Positions 1 to 12,524 of a DNA stretch of 64,000 nt are shown here, piece after piece. The DNA comes from Talinum fruticosum. Lineage: Eukaryota > Streptophyta > Magnoliopsida > Caryophyllales > Talinaceae. The stretch spans positions 372,001 to 436,000 of the forward strand of contig JAITYX010000066.1 of NCBI GenBank assembly GCA_021018815.1, given 5' to 3'. A model generated the notes under the pieces. That model did no database searches and was not told where the DNA came from. It saw nothing but the letters and a program-made list of their open reading frames with translations. A program made the position numbers and the translations under genes. The first letter of the stretch is position 1. Every line of letters starts with the position of its first letter.

Positions 1-359
1 GAGTCTAAACCTCAAAAAGTTTGTGAAGAAGAGGAAGGTTAATAGTAATATTCATTCCCTAAACAAGTGAGTAGACGACATTGTCGTTTGCGGACATGTT
101 CGAATAAAATTCCGAGACTAGCTCGAGATAGATGTAATCATAGAAACACAAGTACTTAAAAGTGCCTGTTTTGAGGAGTGGTTTGATCCATGAGATTTTT
201 GTGGCAAGGAATAATTTTTCTTCCGAGAAATAGTGTTATTCGAAAATAGAATGTTTGGGCTCATCGAAGGCTATTTATAAATCAAGGGCTCTCAAGGAAC
301 TTGGGTTCTAGCCTTTTGGTGGCTGAACCTCCTTCAGCAACACTTCCTCGCTTTGGCAT
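1..359 (-). pseudogene. env-like third ORF of element A (N-terminal part)
   Basis: The ORF starts at an ATG at 359 with MPKRG, the same start as the third ORFs of elements C, D and E. After a stop it continues in frame with a block containing KISWIKPLLKTG, YIYLELVSEFYSN and an ITINLPLLHKL stretch. These align by eye with the DDKFF..TTKF..IQTTGVY..FIYPELVS block of the other copies. The block resembles the 'putative plant transposon protein' type of domain found in retroelement accessory ORFs; that is recognition by pattern, not by a search. Sirevirus third ORFs are called env-like by position. No signal peptide or convincing membrane segment is visible here. The ORF is cut by the window edge. 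Confidence 0.6.
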
Positions 360-960
360 ATTAAGAGAAGTAGAGAATTTAACTTGAGTGAGAAGAGTTG
401 AACAAGTGAAAATAAGGAGTGAGAGAGTAGAGAAATGAGAATAGGATTTCTAAGTTTGAAAGAGTGTCCGAGTGAGAACTCGAGTTTGAGAGATAAGAGT
501 GAGAGAGAAAAAATAGCAAAGTGAAAGAATGAGGATGAACATATGCTATTTATAAATCAACGGCTCTCAAGGAACAAAAGCCTTAACTAACTCGGTTTCA
601 GAGTAACGGCTAGCTAGCCGTTTAACATTCTAGTGTCTAATGGTTACTTCTTGAAACTGCTTCCTTCAAATGGCTAGTTTCTTGATTGTTTGCTTGCTAG
701 AGAGAGAAAAGGGAATTTTTGAAAATATTTCCAAGATTCTCTATTGAATTAGAGATGACCTCCGAATTTAATGTTCATTTTTCTCATAATTAAGTATGAC
801 TCGATGAGACTGTCTAAGGTGCTCGGAACATACTCGAAACTTAATAACTCGCTGCTCGGTGTCATGATATCTCAATTGAACCACTAGCTATTCTCTCGAA
901 AAAGTAATAAGTAATAAAACACATAAATCCTCATGCAATTACTGAATCAATCATAGATTC
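360..960 (-). other. Non-coding spacer between pol and the third ORF of element A
   Basis: On the minus strand this corresponds to the spacer that in elements C, D and E lies between the RNase H stop and the MPKRG start. It shares an ATTTATAAATAGCATA-like TATA stretch (about 540-560), the TTTTCTCTCTCT run and the paired 'accgt..cggctag' blocks. The TATA-like stretch upstream of the third ORF could support a separate transcript, but that is only inference. Confidence 0.45.
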
Positions 961-961
961 A

Positions 962-3900
962 TCATACCAAGTTCATTCCTAATAAAGCGGAATTGATCTT
1001 CACTCGGAGGTTTTGTGAAGGTATCATGTACTTGAAATTTAGTAGGAATAAATTAAAGTTTAATATCACCTTTTCCGAGTGTTCTCTCGGAAAATGATAT
1101 CCGACCTTACTATGCTTCATTTTTGAATGCTCGAATTGGATTTTTGTAATGCCGATGGCACTTTGATTATCACACTTGATGGGAATGGATGTGAATGACA
1201 GTCTTAGAGTTTTCAAGTGTTGTTTGATCAATAAAATCTGAGCACGATGAGGCTCGAACTGCTATATACTCGCTTCATCTATTGATAGAGCAATTGAGTT
1301 TTGCTTCTTTGAGTGCCGGGAGATTAGTGATTGACCCGTAAATCGAGATGCTTCCGATTTACTCTTTCTATCAACTTTGTATTTAGCATAATCAAGCATC
1401 CGTGTATCCACTGAGAGTCGGACTTGAGTCTTTTGAATACTAGAGACCAAGTGTTTGAGTTCCTACAAGAATCTAAAAATTCTCTTCACCACAAGTGAGT
1501 TGTGACTCTTTTGGATTAACTTGAAATCTTACACATAGATAAACACTAAATATAATACCGGCCTACTAAATGTAAGATAAAGTAGAGAACCAATCATACC
1601 TTTGTAGAGTTTTTGATCTATAGCTTTACCTTTTTCATCCGAGTCCAATTTGGTACTGCTACTTATTGGTGTTATTGCATGTTTGGCATCTTATAGTTTG
1701 TACTTCTTGAGTAACTCCTTATTGTATTTGGATTGACGAACATAGATGCTATTTTTCTCTTATCTAATTTGCAGTCTAAGAAACAATTTGAGTTCTCTCA
1801 TCATGCTCATTTGGAACTCGTGTCTCATTAACTCAGAAAACTCTTTACATAGAGTTTCATTAGTAGCTCCAAATATACCGTCATCAACACAAATCGAATA
1901 ATGAGAAAATCATTCCCCTTGGTTTTTGTGAAAAGAGTTTGTTAATTAGACCTCTTTTGAAATAATTTTCAACCAAGAAGCTGCTTAACCTTTCATACCA
2001 AGCTCTTGGAGCTTGTTTGAAACCATACAAAGCTTTTTACAATTTGAAAACATGATTAGGAAATTGAGAGTTTTCAAATCCAAGGGGTTGCTTAACATAA
2101 ACTTCTTCTTGAATATAACCATTACGAAAAGCACACTTAACATCCATTTGATATAATTTAATGTTCATGTTGGATGCAAAAGTGAAAAGAATTATGATTG
2201 CCTCAATCCTAGCAACAGATGCAAAGGTTTCCCCACATTCAATTCCCTCTACTTGATTATATCTCCGAGCAACTAGTCTAGCTTTGTTTCTAACTACTAA
2301 GCCTCCCCATCCAATTTGTTTTCGAATACCCATCTGGTTCCTATAATTGCATGGTCGGAAGGTCGTTTGGTCGAGTCGATACTTGGTTTCTTTAAATTGA
2401 TATAGTTCTTCTTGCATGGCCTCTATCCATTCAGGTTCAAGTAGGGCTTCTAGTATATTTTTAGGTTCAAGTAGGGATTTTAGTACATTTTTAGTAAATT
2501 TTTAATGTAGAAAATGTACATAAATTTTGCAAAGAGGAATGAGTTCTTGCCCCAATATTGATGTCCGAGATGATGTTCTTAGGTGGGTGACTAGATGAAT
2601 ATTTGAAAGCTTTACCTGTCCTTTAGTTTACCGGATTTGATGGTTAAATGGTTTGTTCTTCACCTTGTTCAGCTTGTTCGAGTCCCTTCTTTAGCTTGTG
2701 CTTTAGTGGTCTGATCTTGTTCTTAAACTAGCTCATTCTAAGTTAGCCCAGCTTGTCTTGTTCTTGATCATTCTAAGCTCAACTTCCACTAAGTTATCCT
2801 TATCTCGGTTGAGCTTGAGGTTTGAGAAAGTGGATTCACTTATCCTCGCCATTATCAACCTCATCAATGATAACGTGGATGCTTTCTTCCACTTTGTTAG
2901 TTTTCTTGTTGAAAATTCGATAAGCTTTGCTATGAGATGAATAACTAAGAAAATTCCTTCTTATAACCTTACATCAACCTTAGTTAGATGATCATTACCA
3001 TTGTTATGCACAAAGAATTTACATCTAAATGGTTTGAAGTAAGAAATGTGAGGTTTATTCCCTTTGTGCAACTCATAGGGTGTTTTCTTCAGAATGGGTC
3101 AAATGAGATATCTCGTTGAGAGTGTAGTTTGTCTGTGTTTACTACCTCAGCCCATAAATAGCAAGGTAGGTCATTTTTAATCATCATGGTCCTTCCTATT
3201 TCTTCAAGACTTATGTTCTTTCTCTCCACTACTCCATTTTATTGAGGAGTTCTGGGTGCTGAAAAGTTGTGGGAGATACCATTCTTGTCGTAGAAATCAG
3301 TAAATTCCGAGTAGTCGAACTCCATTCCATGGTTAATTCTAATTCCCCTTATCCGAATATCGGACTCCACTTGTATTTTCCTGTAGATCTTAGTGAACTC
3401 TTTAAAGGCTTCATTCTTGTTCTTTAGAAAACAAACCTACATAAATCGTGAGTAATCATCAATAATAACTAGTACATATGGTTTACCACCTAAGCTTTAA
3501 ATAGGAATTTCACCACACAAATCCATATGTATCAATTCGAGCACTTTGGATGTAGAAACTGTTTTCAGTGTCATGATGATCTAACTTGCTTTCCTTTTGT
3601 ACATACATCACAAATTTTATCTTTCCGAATTGAGCAATTAGGTAGTCCTCTAACTAATCCATGAGATGCAAGTTTCTTGATTGTATGCATACTGATATGA
3701 CCTAATCTACGATATCATGTCCATGAATCATCATTCACTCGAAGCTTTTAAAAATGATAAATCTTGATGAGAATTAGAAAGATGAATAGTGTAGGTGTTA
3801 CCCGATGTCATACCGAGAGCTTTGTCTCCTGTGTAGCTACATCGGAAATGAACCAGTTGGTATGAGTGAATCTTACCTCTTGACCTTTGTCACGCAGTTG

Positions 3901-4140
3901 AGAGATACTCGAAGATTATACTTGAGACCCTTGATAAGATATATTGGGATAGCTAAATTGTTTCCTTGAGCAATTCTATCAATACTATTTATCTTACCTT
4001 TGCTCGCTATCTCCAAATGTGACTTTTCCTTCTTTGATATCTTCAAGTTTTGAGAAGAGCCTTGAATCTCCAAACATGTGGCGAGAGCATCCACTATCTA
4101 AGTACAAGTGACCTTTCTGTTTCGAGTCATCCGCAAAATA
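962..4140 (-). pseudogene. Ty1/copia pol (protease, integrase, RT, RNase H), element A
   Basis: The protease motif YLDSGCSRHM is readable near 4080-4105, with the catalytic DSG at 4090-4098. The integrase region includes HMDLCGEI and VIIDDYSRF near 3440-3530, then a block with the third acidic position near 3235-3255. The RT contains NIKLYQMDVKCAF and EEVYVKQPLGFENSQFPNH at 2040-2160. The active-site box reads CVDD rather than YVDD near 1880-1891. RNase H includes YKVDRKSKSEASRF (1262-1400) and KCDNQSAIGITK (1130-1180). Many in-frame stops and frame changes are present. A 30 bp imperfect tandem duplication sits at 2432-2492. The product would be the enzyme set for reverse transcription and integration; this copy cannot make it intact. 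Confidence 0.85.
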
Positions 4141-5863
4141 GAAACAAACTAACCTTTCTCACTTCCTCTTACAAACCCGTAACTCGTTTTTACTGTGGTC
4201 ACTTTTTGAGGAAGAGCACTTTTGGGAACCAAGATTTGAATAATTTTGGGTTTGGTATGATTCTAAGTCTTCCTTCTTAAGAACTCGACCATGTGTCTCA
4301 TTCTTTTGAAATCATCTCTTTTTGTAAACTGGTTGAGAAGACTTTTTCATACAAGCTAGTCCGGGCTCGGTTCCTTTCTTCCTTGAATAAATGGTACCAT
4401 TCTCAGTATTCCTGAACTTAATTTTTTGGAATTAGTTTTTAAAAACTCATGTAGGAATTATCTTCCTGTTCAACATTGTAACCAAGTCCTTCTTTTCAAA
4501 AAGAGACACATTGAGAACTAAGTAGTAAATCAAGGTTTTTTTACATTGAGTAACCTTTAAAACCGACTCCCGAGACTCAGTGAGCTTTTGTTTCAATTGC
4601 TCATTCTCTGTTTTGAGGCATTCAGACCTAATCTTATTATCTTGAGTACTAGTCTCAAGTAACTTCGAGTTCTGTCTCAATTTTTCTAAATCATTTTTCA
4701 ACGAATTGTTCTCAAGCACTAACGAGACTTTAGTTTCTCTTTAAATTAAGAAGAATCAAAACTGCACTTCTCCTCTAAAGTAAAAATGTATCTAGCTAGA
4801 TCATGTTTAGAGAATTTGAGAAAGTAGTTGATAACCTCCCGAGGGTTTGTTTCCTCGACTTATGATGCTTCACTTTCGACTCGGATCCAGCCTTTGAGTT
4901 TGACAGAGCTATGAAGTAGTTTGACTCGTCATTAGTGTCATCATCTTCCTCTCGAGTCATCATCACTCCAGGTTGCTACCATAGCCTTTTTCCTCTTTCT
5001 GTCCTTCGTCCTCTTTGGATAGTCTTTGATTGTTTTCTCTTACTCGCCACACTCAAAACAACCGGAGTTCTTAGCTAAAGATAAATTTGTAGGAGATGAG
5101 AATTTACCTTTTTGTCCTTCTTGTAGAACTCTTGCTTCAGCTTCTTCTTCCACTTTTTGTATTTCATTTTCTTGAATCCTCGGGCTAGAAGTGCCATGGG
5201 GTCTTCTTTGGAATCCGAGGAGCTCAAACTTGGACTAGGTTCTTCTAAGGCTTTGGGAGCAATGTTTTGTATGGTGTTGACCTCGGATTCTTCTTCCTCT
5301 AGATGTGACTTATGGGTGAGTAGTTTCCCAATGAGTTCATCCGGCTTCAATTGAGTAAGGTCCTGACCTTCAATAATAGTCACCTTGGGACTCCATCTTC
5401 TCTTAGTGAAGTGAATGTACATCCGAGTTATGTTCTCATCAGCCTCCATCTTGAACATCTCACACTTGTTGAGATACTAACTTACCTTTGCTTGCTTCAC
5501 TTGACCGGTACCTTCATAAGTAGTTACCAGAGTGTCCCAAATTTCCTTGGCAGTATCATAAGCGGATAATCTATTGTATTCGCTAAGTCAATTGCACACA
5601 TCGGTGTGTTCATTGACTTGAAGTTCTTTTTGTATTTCTTGTTCTCTCGCAATAGTGAAATCGGACTTGACCTTGGCTACTCGTATGAGTGCCACCTGTC
5701 TTGATGAGAATATAGTTTCAGTTGCAGATGATGTTGTAGACATCTTGATCATAGTATTGGATGAAGCACTCCATGATCTTCTTCCAGTGAAGTTGATCCC
5801 TTGAACTTGGGTGGTTTGGTGAAAGATCTTGATTCATCAAACTCTCCACAGCTTAAAAGCCAT
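4141..5863 (-). pseudogene. gag of element A
   Basis: The start is an ATG at 5863 in a context matching the gag starts of elements C and E (GEFDE). A zinc-knuckle start (GCFECG) is readable at 5047-5065. Upstream lies an S/D/E-rich linker before DPMALLARGFKKMKYKKW (about 5150-5215), followed by a basic lysine-rich tail. A later segment, rich in E, L and K and readable at 4450-4720 (ENNSLKNDLEKLRQ), looks like a coiled coil and matches the same segment in elements C and E. The gag protein would form the virus-like particle and bind template RNA. Several stops break the frame. Confidence 0.75.
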
Positions 5864-5907
5864 CTCGATCTTTAAATCTTGGTTTTTAGATCCTTTGAGA
5901 ATGATAG

Positions 5908-5919
5908 GCCCCGATACTA
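5908..5919 (-). promoter_or_regulatory. Degenerate primer binding site of element A
   Basis: The minus strand reads TAGTATCGGGGC two bases inside the LTR end. Elements C and E have TGGTATCGAGCC at the same place, complementary to the 3' end of initiator methionine tRNA. Two or three substitutions make this copy a poor primer site. Confidence 0.7.
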
Positions 5920-5921
5920 AT

Positions 5922-7361
5922 TGAAGGTTTGCCTTTTAGAGTCTACGTCACCCTAGGGGGATGAATAGCGTGACAAGGTAATTTTGTGGAATAAAAAATT
6001 TTCTCGTAAAGTTTAAGCTCGTAAAAGCAGCTTCGAGTCTAGAATGAACTCAAAAAGACAGAACAAAGAAAACTACGTGGAATCCCTCCTGGGACAAAAA
6101 ACCACGGTCGAGTGTCAATCAAGACACCAATTCAAATCCACTATTTTGAATCCACAAAATACAAGGACTGGCTCTAATAGAATTGCTCCCTTAGAAAATT
6201 CAATACAAATTTTCATAGGCACGAAGTTCCCTTATCCGTAATAGTACTTCCTAACCGAGATACCCTTTATAGCTAGGGACAACTAAGCTAAGTTAACCCT
6301 TATAGCTCAATCAAGGGATATTATAGAGAAATGAAGTAAGTAAGAGTAAGACTAATTATAAGACGTTTTCTTTTCCACTTAGAAGTTGAGAAAACTTATG
6401 TACGTAATTGTAAACTAGAAAGATTAAGAGAGTAAGATTTGAGTTTAATTCCAGTAATTGTCAATCTTCTAAGTCTTGCAGGATGGCTTCTATTTATACG
6501 CAGTAGGGTTAATAGCCGCTGTGACTCGATTTTGGATCGGGAAGCTTCACTAGCCGTTGTAAGGAATCGTTTGAAAACCTTCGAAAAGGAACCGTTGTGG
6601 ATATGAACATTGTGCTTTGGTCCTTGGTTAAAAGATGGTCCAACCCACTAGTTGTGACTGAAATTTGGGGTGGAAACAACAATTAGAGTCAAAGTTGAAG
6701 TTTACCGAAATGGAAATAAACAACCCTCGTCACGGTCTCTAAGCCTTCCCGAAATAGTGACTTTCCTGTTTGCTTGTGTTTAATGGTTAGAAGGCGGTTG
6801 CTTTTGCCTTTCAAAATGAGATTAAATCACTTTAGTCAACCTGCAAAAGCAAATTAAAATGGTACTCAAAGTATAAAAATACTTTTGTCCAAGATTAAGC
6901 AAGGATAATAAATAAATTCAAATAATTAGTCACTTAATTATCCCGAACCTCAATAAATAGAATCTTCTGAGTGCAATATTCAATAAGTTCTAATTCCATT
7001 TTGTGTCTATCTTTTAGATGAATGAAGAGTTCAATTTATATAGACACAATGCATTAAGTTTGCCAAATAAATAATTTCAGTTAATAAATCGACTTATAAA
7101 GATAAATTATGTAGTAATTCCTTTTCAATATTTGCAATAAGTCGGAGGTGTGAATAAGTTATGCATGTGAAATTATTAAGGTAAGACAAGAATTTGAGTT
7201 GCATCCGAGTGGGTCGAAACCCAGAGATAAACATTTTACTCAAGAGATACTTTTTGAGTAGGTCACACGAGATATGCAAACTTAAAGATGAGCTTCTTAA
7301 GATGTGAGAATGACTTGAATTCAATACTATAGTGAGAGAGATAGTTATACCTTAGTCTTCA
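5922..7361 (-). repeat. 5' LTR of element A (1440 bp)
   Basis: The LTR runs from TGAAG (minus, at 7361) to CTTCA (minus, at 5922), the 5 bp inverted termini seen in all Sirevirus LTRs here. It contains the family hairpin (AAGTATTTTTATACTTT, near 6870-6890, minus) and a TATA-like box followed by GAAGCC near 6480-6500. The 3' end carries the conserved CACCCTAGGGGG-type block near 5950. It is about 130-150 bp shorter than the LTRs of D and E and diverged from them, so it is an older or different subfamily. Confidence 0.88.
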
Positions 7362-7429
7362 CTCTCCAAACAAACTGTTCTTCTTAGAGCCCATGATAAT
7401 TCCAAAAGAACAAGATTAGGAATGGCGAC

Positions 7430-9772
7430 CCTCCCTATATCAATGTTGGGCCGGTAGTAAAGAAAATTGATTTTCGGGTTCTAGACATCCCCGCAACTTT
7501 CAACCTCCTTCTTAGATACCCTTGGTTGCATGACCACCAAGCAAGTGCCCTCTATACTGCAATGTAAGGTTAAAATGATCATCAAATGACAAGTGGTGAC
7601 TGCTGAGGGAAATAACCTTTGTGCTACAATAAGTTCTACAGAGTCCGTCATTGAAATTGAGCATGATGTCAATGATGAAGAGTTGTATGGATTCGAGGTT
7701 ATAGCTGCTGTAGAAAAGGATGAAGCATCTATAGACTTTAATCCTTATATTAACCCTAACATCCATTTGAGGTTGAGGAAGGAGTACTTTCTCGGACTAG
7801 TTATAGGACGGAGGGCATACCACCTAATCTATCCACCCATAGAACCCTCTATGAATTACAAGAGTGATCCTTAAAGATTAAGGAATATGTTAAAAAATAG
7901 TTAGATCCCGGGTTCATTAGAGTAGTACACTACCCTCGGTGTGTAACAAATGTCGTACTAGTTCCGAAGAAAGATGAAAGGGTTAGAATGTGTGTCGACT
8001 TTAGGGATCTGAATAAGACAAGCCCTAAAGATAACTTTCCTCTATCCCACATCGATGTTTCAGCTTAAACACATGGTAGGCCACGCTCTACTCTTGTTTA
8101 TGGATGGTTATGCCAGTTAAATCAAGTCAATATAGTGAAGGAGGATATGGAGAAAACGACCTTCATCACTCAATGGGGGATTCATTGCTACTTAGTGATG
8201 CCGTTCGATTGAAGAACTCCGGAGCAACCACGACTTTGCCACACATATGATCCACAATGAAGTTAAGGTTTACGTCGATGACATGATCATCAAGTCCAAA
8301 GATAGGGTAGGGCACGTACCTAGCCATAGGAAATTTTTGAAAGACTACTCGAACTACAACATGCACCTCAATCCTCAAAAGTGTTCTTTAAGGTGACCTC
8401 AAGCAAGCTCTTGGGCTATATGGTCGAGTCTTAGAGGAATAAATGTTGATCCGTCCAAGATTAAAGACATCCGGAAGATATCACCGATGAAAACCGAAAA
8501 GGAAGTATGAGGTTTTCTAGGACGTCTCGCAATACATTAGTTGTTTCATATCAAAACAACTATGGTTTACAAACCCATCTTTAAAAACCTAAAGAAGGGA
8601 GCTAAGCCTATTGGGGATAGTAAGTGCTAAGAAAAATTTGAAAAGGTTAAGATGTGCTTGGCCAATCCACCCATTTTAATTTTGCAACAACCCGGAAAAA
8701 CCTTTGCTTTTATACCTCGCTACCACAGAGACCGCAATGGGAGCCAAGCTAGCTCAACGGGATCAAAAAGAAGAACATGTCGTGTACTACTTAAGCAAGA
8801 AATTCTTTGAGTATGAAACTAGTATACTCCCTAAGGAAAACATCGTTGACTTTAGTTTGGGCAACTAAGAAGCTCAAACACTACATGATAACCCATTTGG
8901 TACAAGTAGTAGTGCCAATGGACCCCATCAAGTATATTCTAGAACAACCAGCTGTCAAGCATTAAGATAGCTAAATGGGCGGTTATGTTATCGAATTCAA
9001 ACTCAAATATGTCCTACAAAAGGTGATAAAAGGGAGGGTTGGGTCAGAATTCTTCGCTTAACTAGCGACAATCGAAGCATAATCGGAACAGTTCAATTTT
9101 TCGGACGAGGAAATTTTGTAGGTAGAGATCGATATGTGGATGATGTACTTTGATGACGATTAGAAGGGCTGTGGTGTAGGAATTCTCTTAGTATCGCTGG
9201 AAGGAGCACATACTCTTATCACGGTGAAGTTAGATTTCGAGCTCACCGACAATGTTGTATAGTACGAAGCATGCATCACACGAATACGTGCTGCAATAGA
9301 AATAGGAGCCAAAAACATTGGAGAGTTTATGGCAACTTACATCTAATCATTAATCAAATCTCGTAGAAATGGAAGCTACAAAGTCAAGCCTTGGCACCCT
9401 ACCAAGTACACCTAATGGAATTAGCAAAGCACTTTGACACATTTCATACACATACCTTCCTATAGATGATAATAAATTTTTAGATGGCTTAGCCAAACTA
9501 CCATCCATGATCAACATTCCGAGTGGCATTCATTCAATGCTTATTAGTATGGACAAAACTAGTTGGTACCATGATATTTAACGATATCTAGATAACCAAG
9601 AATATTTTCTAAATTAGGGACAACTATACAAGAAAATCGACATGGTGTTAGCTTACTTTGTGTTAACTAATGTAAAGCACAACAAATAATGTATGATGTT
9701 CACGGTGGAGAATGTGGACCTCACATTAATGGAAAAATGTTGGTTCAATAAATTCCGAGATTGGGGTATATT
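7430..9772 (+). pseudogene. Tat-type pol, first part (PR end, RT, RNH, aRNH, INT zinc finger)
   Basis: The protease end reads FRVLDIPATFNLLLRYPWLH near 7475-7530. The RT shows VVLVPKKDERVRMCVDFRDLNK (about 7950-8010) and the catalytic VYVDDMIIKSKD box with YVDD at 8271-8282. GFLGRL follows near 8510. The classical RNase H lies around 8690-8960. The additional RNase H reads MMYFDDD..GCGVGILL and YEACI near 9135-9290. The integrase HHCC region starts with YDVHGGECGPHINGKML at about 9690-9745. There are frameshifts throughout, for example at 8198 and 8440, so no long ORF survives. Confidence 0.8.
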
Positions 9773-11206
9773 TGAAGACTCGGTATAAATCTCTATCTCT
9801 CTTAGGTTTCGATTCTATGTCATTATGTGTCTTATAGAAACTTCTATCTAAGTTTTGATTATGTTATGACCGACTCGAAAGCGCTTTATTGCATATCTCC
9901 TACATTGGTGTTTCTTACACTCGGACATCACTCGGAACCATCGCATGCTCAAATAATTTCTCTGCCACTTCTATTTTTTAGCACTCGACTTTGTATTTCA
10001 ACACGAGTGAATTACAACATTAATTCTTTATTGTAAGTCAGCTTTATTTCTTTTAAGAATTATTTGACCGGATCAAGATCTTATACTCGATATTTTATTC
10101 TTTTTAACTTGATTATTTTAGGATTGACCCAATATGAAATTTGAATATATTGAATATTAGACTTAGAAAATTCCATTTTTTAGTCCAAAGATAATTAAGC
10201 ATTCAATTACTCGTGTTTTAATTATTATCTCGTGCCTAATCTTGGACCAATGTATTTTGTAATTTAAGAACCAATGTGGTTTGCTTTTATAGGTTATTCA
10301 AACGAGGCTCATCTATTTTTGAATTTCAAAAGCAACCAGACTTCTAGCCGTTAAAGAGTAGCGGACAAGTTTTAGCTACTTCGGACATGTCCGAGACATC
10401 GTGTTAGGGCTGTTTGTTTCCAAAACTGGAAAACTCCAACTCTAGGCCTAGCAGTTCTTTCCACCTCGGTTTTCAATCACCACCAAGTGATTGGACATCT
10501 TTGGAGTCAAGAGCGGTTGCACAACGTTCACATCCCAACGGATCTTTTCGAGTGACTCGTAATAGCCGTTGCAACGGCTAGTTAAGATTTCAATCCAGTA
10601 ACCAAGACTCAATGGTCACTTTGCCTGGTTGGCTATAAATAGAAGCCACTTCACAAGACTAGAAGATTGCTGAACACATTGCTAGAACTGTTCTTATTAT
10701 TGAACTAATTACTTGTTCTCATTCTTACTTAATCTTCTACTTATAACTCCAACTCTATGTTTAATATTCTCTGAGTTGTAAACAAAATCTTGTAATTAAT
10801 TACATACTTCTCTTACTTTCTTAGTAAGTCCGTTGACTAAGTCTGGGGTTCGGTTATCCCCGATTGTAAAGGTTACCTCGGTTAGGAAGTATTAGATCGG
10901 ATAAGGTAACTTTTGAGTCTAGGAAAACTTTGTAAGGAATTATTTAAGAGAGTAATTATGGTTGAGTCAGTCCTTTGTATTTGTGGATTCTAAATAGTGG
11001 ATTTGACTTGGTGCTTGGATTAGCACTATTCATGGTTTTCTCGCCCCAGGAGGGTTTACACGTATATCCGTGTTATTGCCTTTTTGAGTCCAATCTACAC
11101 TTTGAATCTGCTTTTGGTTTGTATTGGTGCAAAAATTGTTGGATTTTCTTCATCGCGCTATTCACCCCCTCTAGGGTAACTTAGACTCTCCACGAGCAAA
11201 CCTTCA
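9773..11206 (+). repeat. Solo Sirevirus LTR (1434 bp) with TSD ATATT
   Basis: The LTR starts TGAAGACTCGG and ends CCTTCA. The 5 bp before it (9768-9772) and after it (11207-11211) are both ATATT. Tat integrase reading resumes directly after the second ATATT (WSTMVTNCHEFV), so this is a clean insertion followed by LTR-LTR recombination that removed the internal region. The TATA box CTATAAATAG is at 10633-10642. The family hairpin is degenerate here (ATGTATTTTGTAATTT near 10250). Confidence 0.93.
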
Positions 11207-11211
11207 ATATT

Positions 11212-11455
11212 GGTCAACAATGGTAACAAATTGTCATGAGTTTGTCAAAAGTGATCACAAGTGTTAAATATACGCAAATTTATAACATTAACCACCTTCT
11301 TTTCTAGCTACACTTGTATTACCCCGACTATTCTCGGTTGGAGAATAGACATCATCGGTAAGGTGAAGCCTAAAGGAATGGGAGGTCATAAGTTCGTCCT
11401 AGTGGAAATTAACTACTTAACCAAGTAGGTTGAAGCCGCATCATACGCAAACCTC
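11212..11455 (+). pseudogene. Tat-type integrase core fragment
   Basis: After the solo LTR the gypsy frame continues with CHEFVKSDHKC (zinc-binding end) and then DIIGKVKPKGMGGHKFVLVEINYLTK and VEAASYAN. This is the start of the DDE integrase core, with the first catalytic D at about 11345-11350. It ends within the core where copia sequence begins. One stop replaces the W expected after TK. Confidence 0.75.
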
Positions 11456-12524
11456 TCTCGATTCAAGTCGAGTTTATCTTGTTCGAAAGCATATTTGAAT
11501 GATGATTCATGGACTTGGCATTGTAGACTAGGTCATATTAGCATGCATACCATCAAGAAACTTGCATCTCATGGATTTGTTAGGGGATTACCTAACTGTG
11601 CATTTAAGAAAGATAAAATATGTGAATCATGCACAAAAGGTAAGTAGGTTAGATCATCTTTCAAACCACTCAAAACCGTGTCTACATCCAAAGTGCTTGA
11701 ATTGGTTCATATGTATTTGTGTGGTGAAATTCTTGTGAAAAGCCTTGGAGGTAAATCTTATGTACTTGTCATTGTTGATGATTTCTCACGATTTACCCGG
11801 GTATGTTTTCTCAAGAATAAGAATGAAGCATTCACAGAGTTCACTAAGATCCGTAGGAAAATTCAAGTGGAGTCTCGGACATAGATCAGGATGATTCGAA
11901 CCGACCATGGAAAGGAGTTCGACTACTTAGAATTTGCAGACTTCTATGACAAGAATGACATCTCTCACAACTTCTTTACACCAAGAACTCCTCAACAAAA
12001 TGGAGTAGTAGAGAGAAAAAATAGAACTCTTGAATAAATAGAAAGGACTATGATGATTGAAAATGATCTACCTTACTATTTTTGTGCTGAGGTAGTCAGC
12101 ATAGCAAATTACACACTTAACAAACGCGTCATCGGACCCATCTTGAAGAAAACTCCCTACGAGCTATACATGGGAAACGAACACAATATTTGGATGTAAA
12201 TGCTATGTTCATAACAATGGTAAGGAGCATCCGACTAAGTTTGATGCTAGGTGAGATGAAGGTATATTTCTAGGTTACTCATCTCATAACAAAGCTTATC
12301 GTGTGTTTAACAAGAAAACTAATAAAGTGGAAGAAAGTATCCACGTTGTCTTTAATAAGATTGATATTGGCAGGATAAGTGAGTCCACATACTCGGATCT
12401 CACTCTTAACAGAGATGAAGACGACCTTATCGAAGCCGAGCTCGGAAAGAGTCAAAACAGAATTGCTAAGGCAACTCGGAATGGAGTAACTCAGGATGTT
12501 ATGACTCGGATTGAACAAGCTCAA
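11455..12524 (+). pseudogene. Ty1/copia integrase fragment, orphan
   Basis: The fragment begins in the GAG-pre-integrase region with DDSWTWHCRLGHISMHTIKK and the HHCC residues, then CESCTKGK. The integrase core shows HMYLCGEILVKSLGGKSYV (the first D is changed to Y), then RTDHGKEFD and QQNGVVERKNRT, so the second D and the E are present. It continues to EESIHVVFN and the ATRNGVTQDV..EQAQD linker, where it stops. At 12524/12525 the sequence switches to Sirevirus LTR sequence without any RT. Both ends are illegitimate junctions, and there is no TSD or LTR of its own. Confidence 0.75.

Larger units (their letters stand above)
1..7361 (-). mobile_element. Sirevirus-type Ty1/copia retrotransposon A, 3' end outside window
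   Basis: Read on the minus strand the order is LTR, primer site, gag, protease, integrase, reverse transcriptase, RNase H, non-coding spacer and env-like ORF. This is the Ty1/copia domain order plus the extra ORF typical of the Sirevirus (SIRE/Maximus) lineage. The 3' LTR is not reached before position 1. All ORFs carry stops or frameshifts, so the copy looks inactive. It abuts a Tat-type gypsy pol fragment at 7362, which suggests insertion into that element. The target-site duplication cannot be tested because the other end is missing. Confidence 0.88.
7362..11455 (+). mobile_element. Tat-lineage Ty3/gypsy fragment, interrupted by a solo LTR
   Basis: Only pol is present: protease end, RT, RNase H, a second archaeal-type RNase H, and integrase. 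No LTR or gag of this element is visible. Its left side is cut by element A at 7361/7362. A Sirevirus solo LTR is inserted between 9772 and 11207. On the right it stops in the integrase core at about 11455, where copia sequence begins abruptly. An RNase H followed by a second aRNH is diagnostic of the Tat/Ogre/Retand group. Confidence 0.8.
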
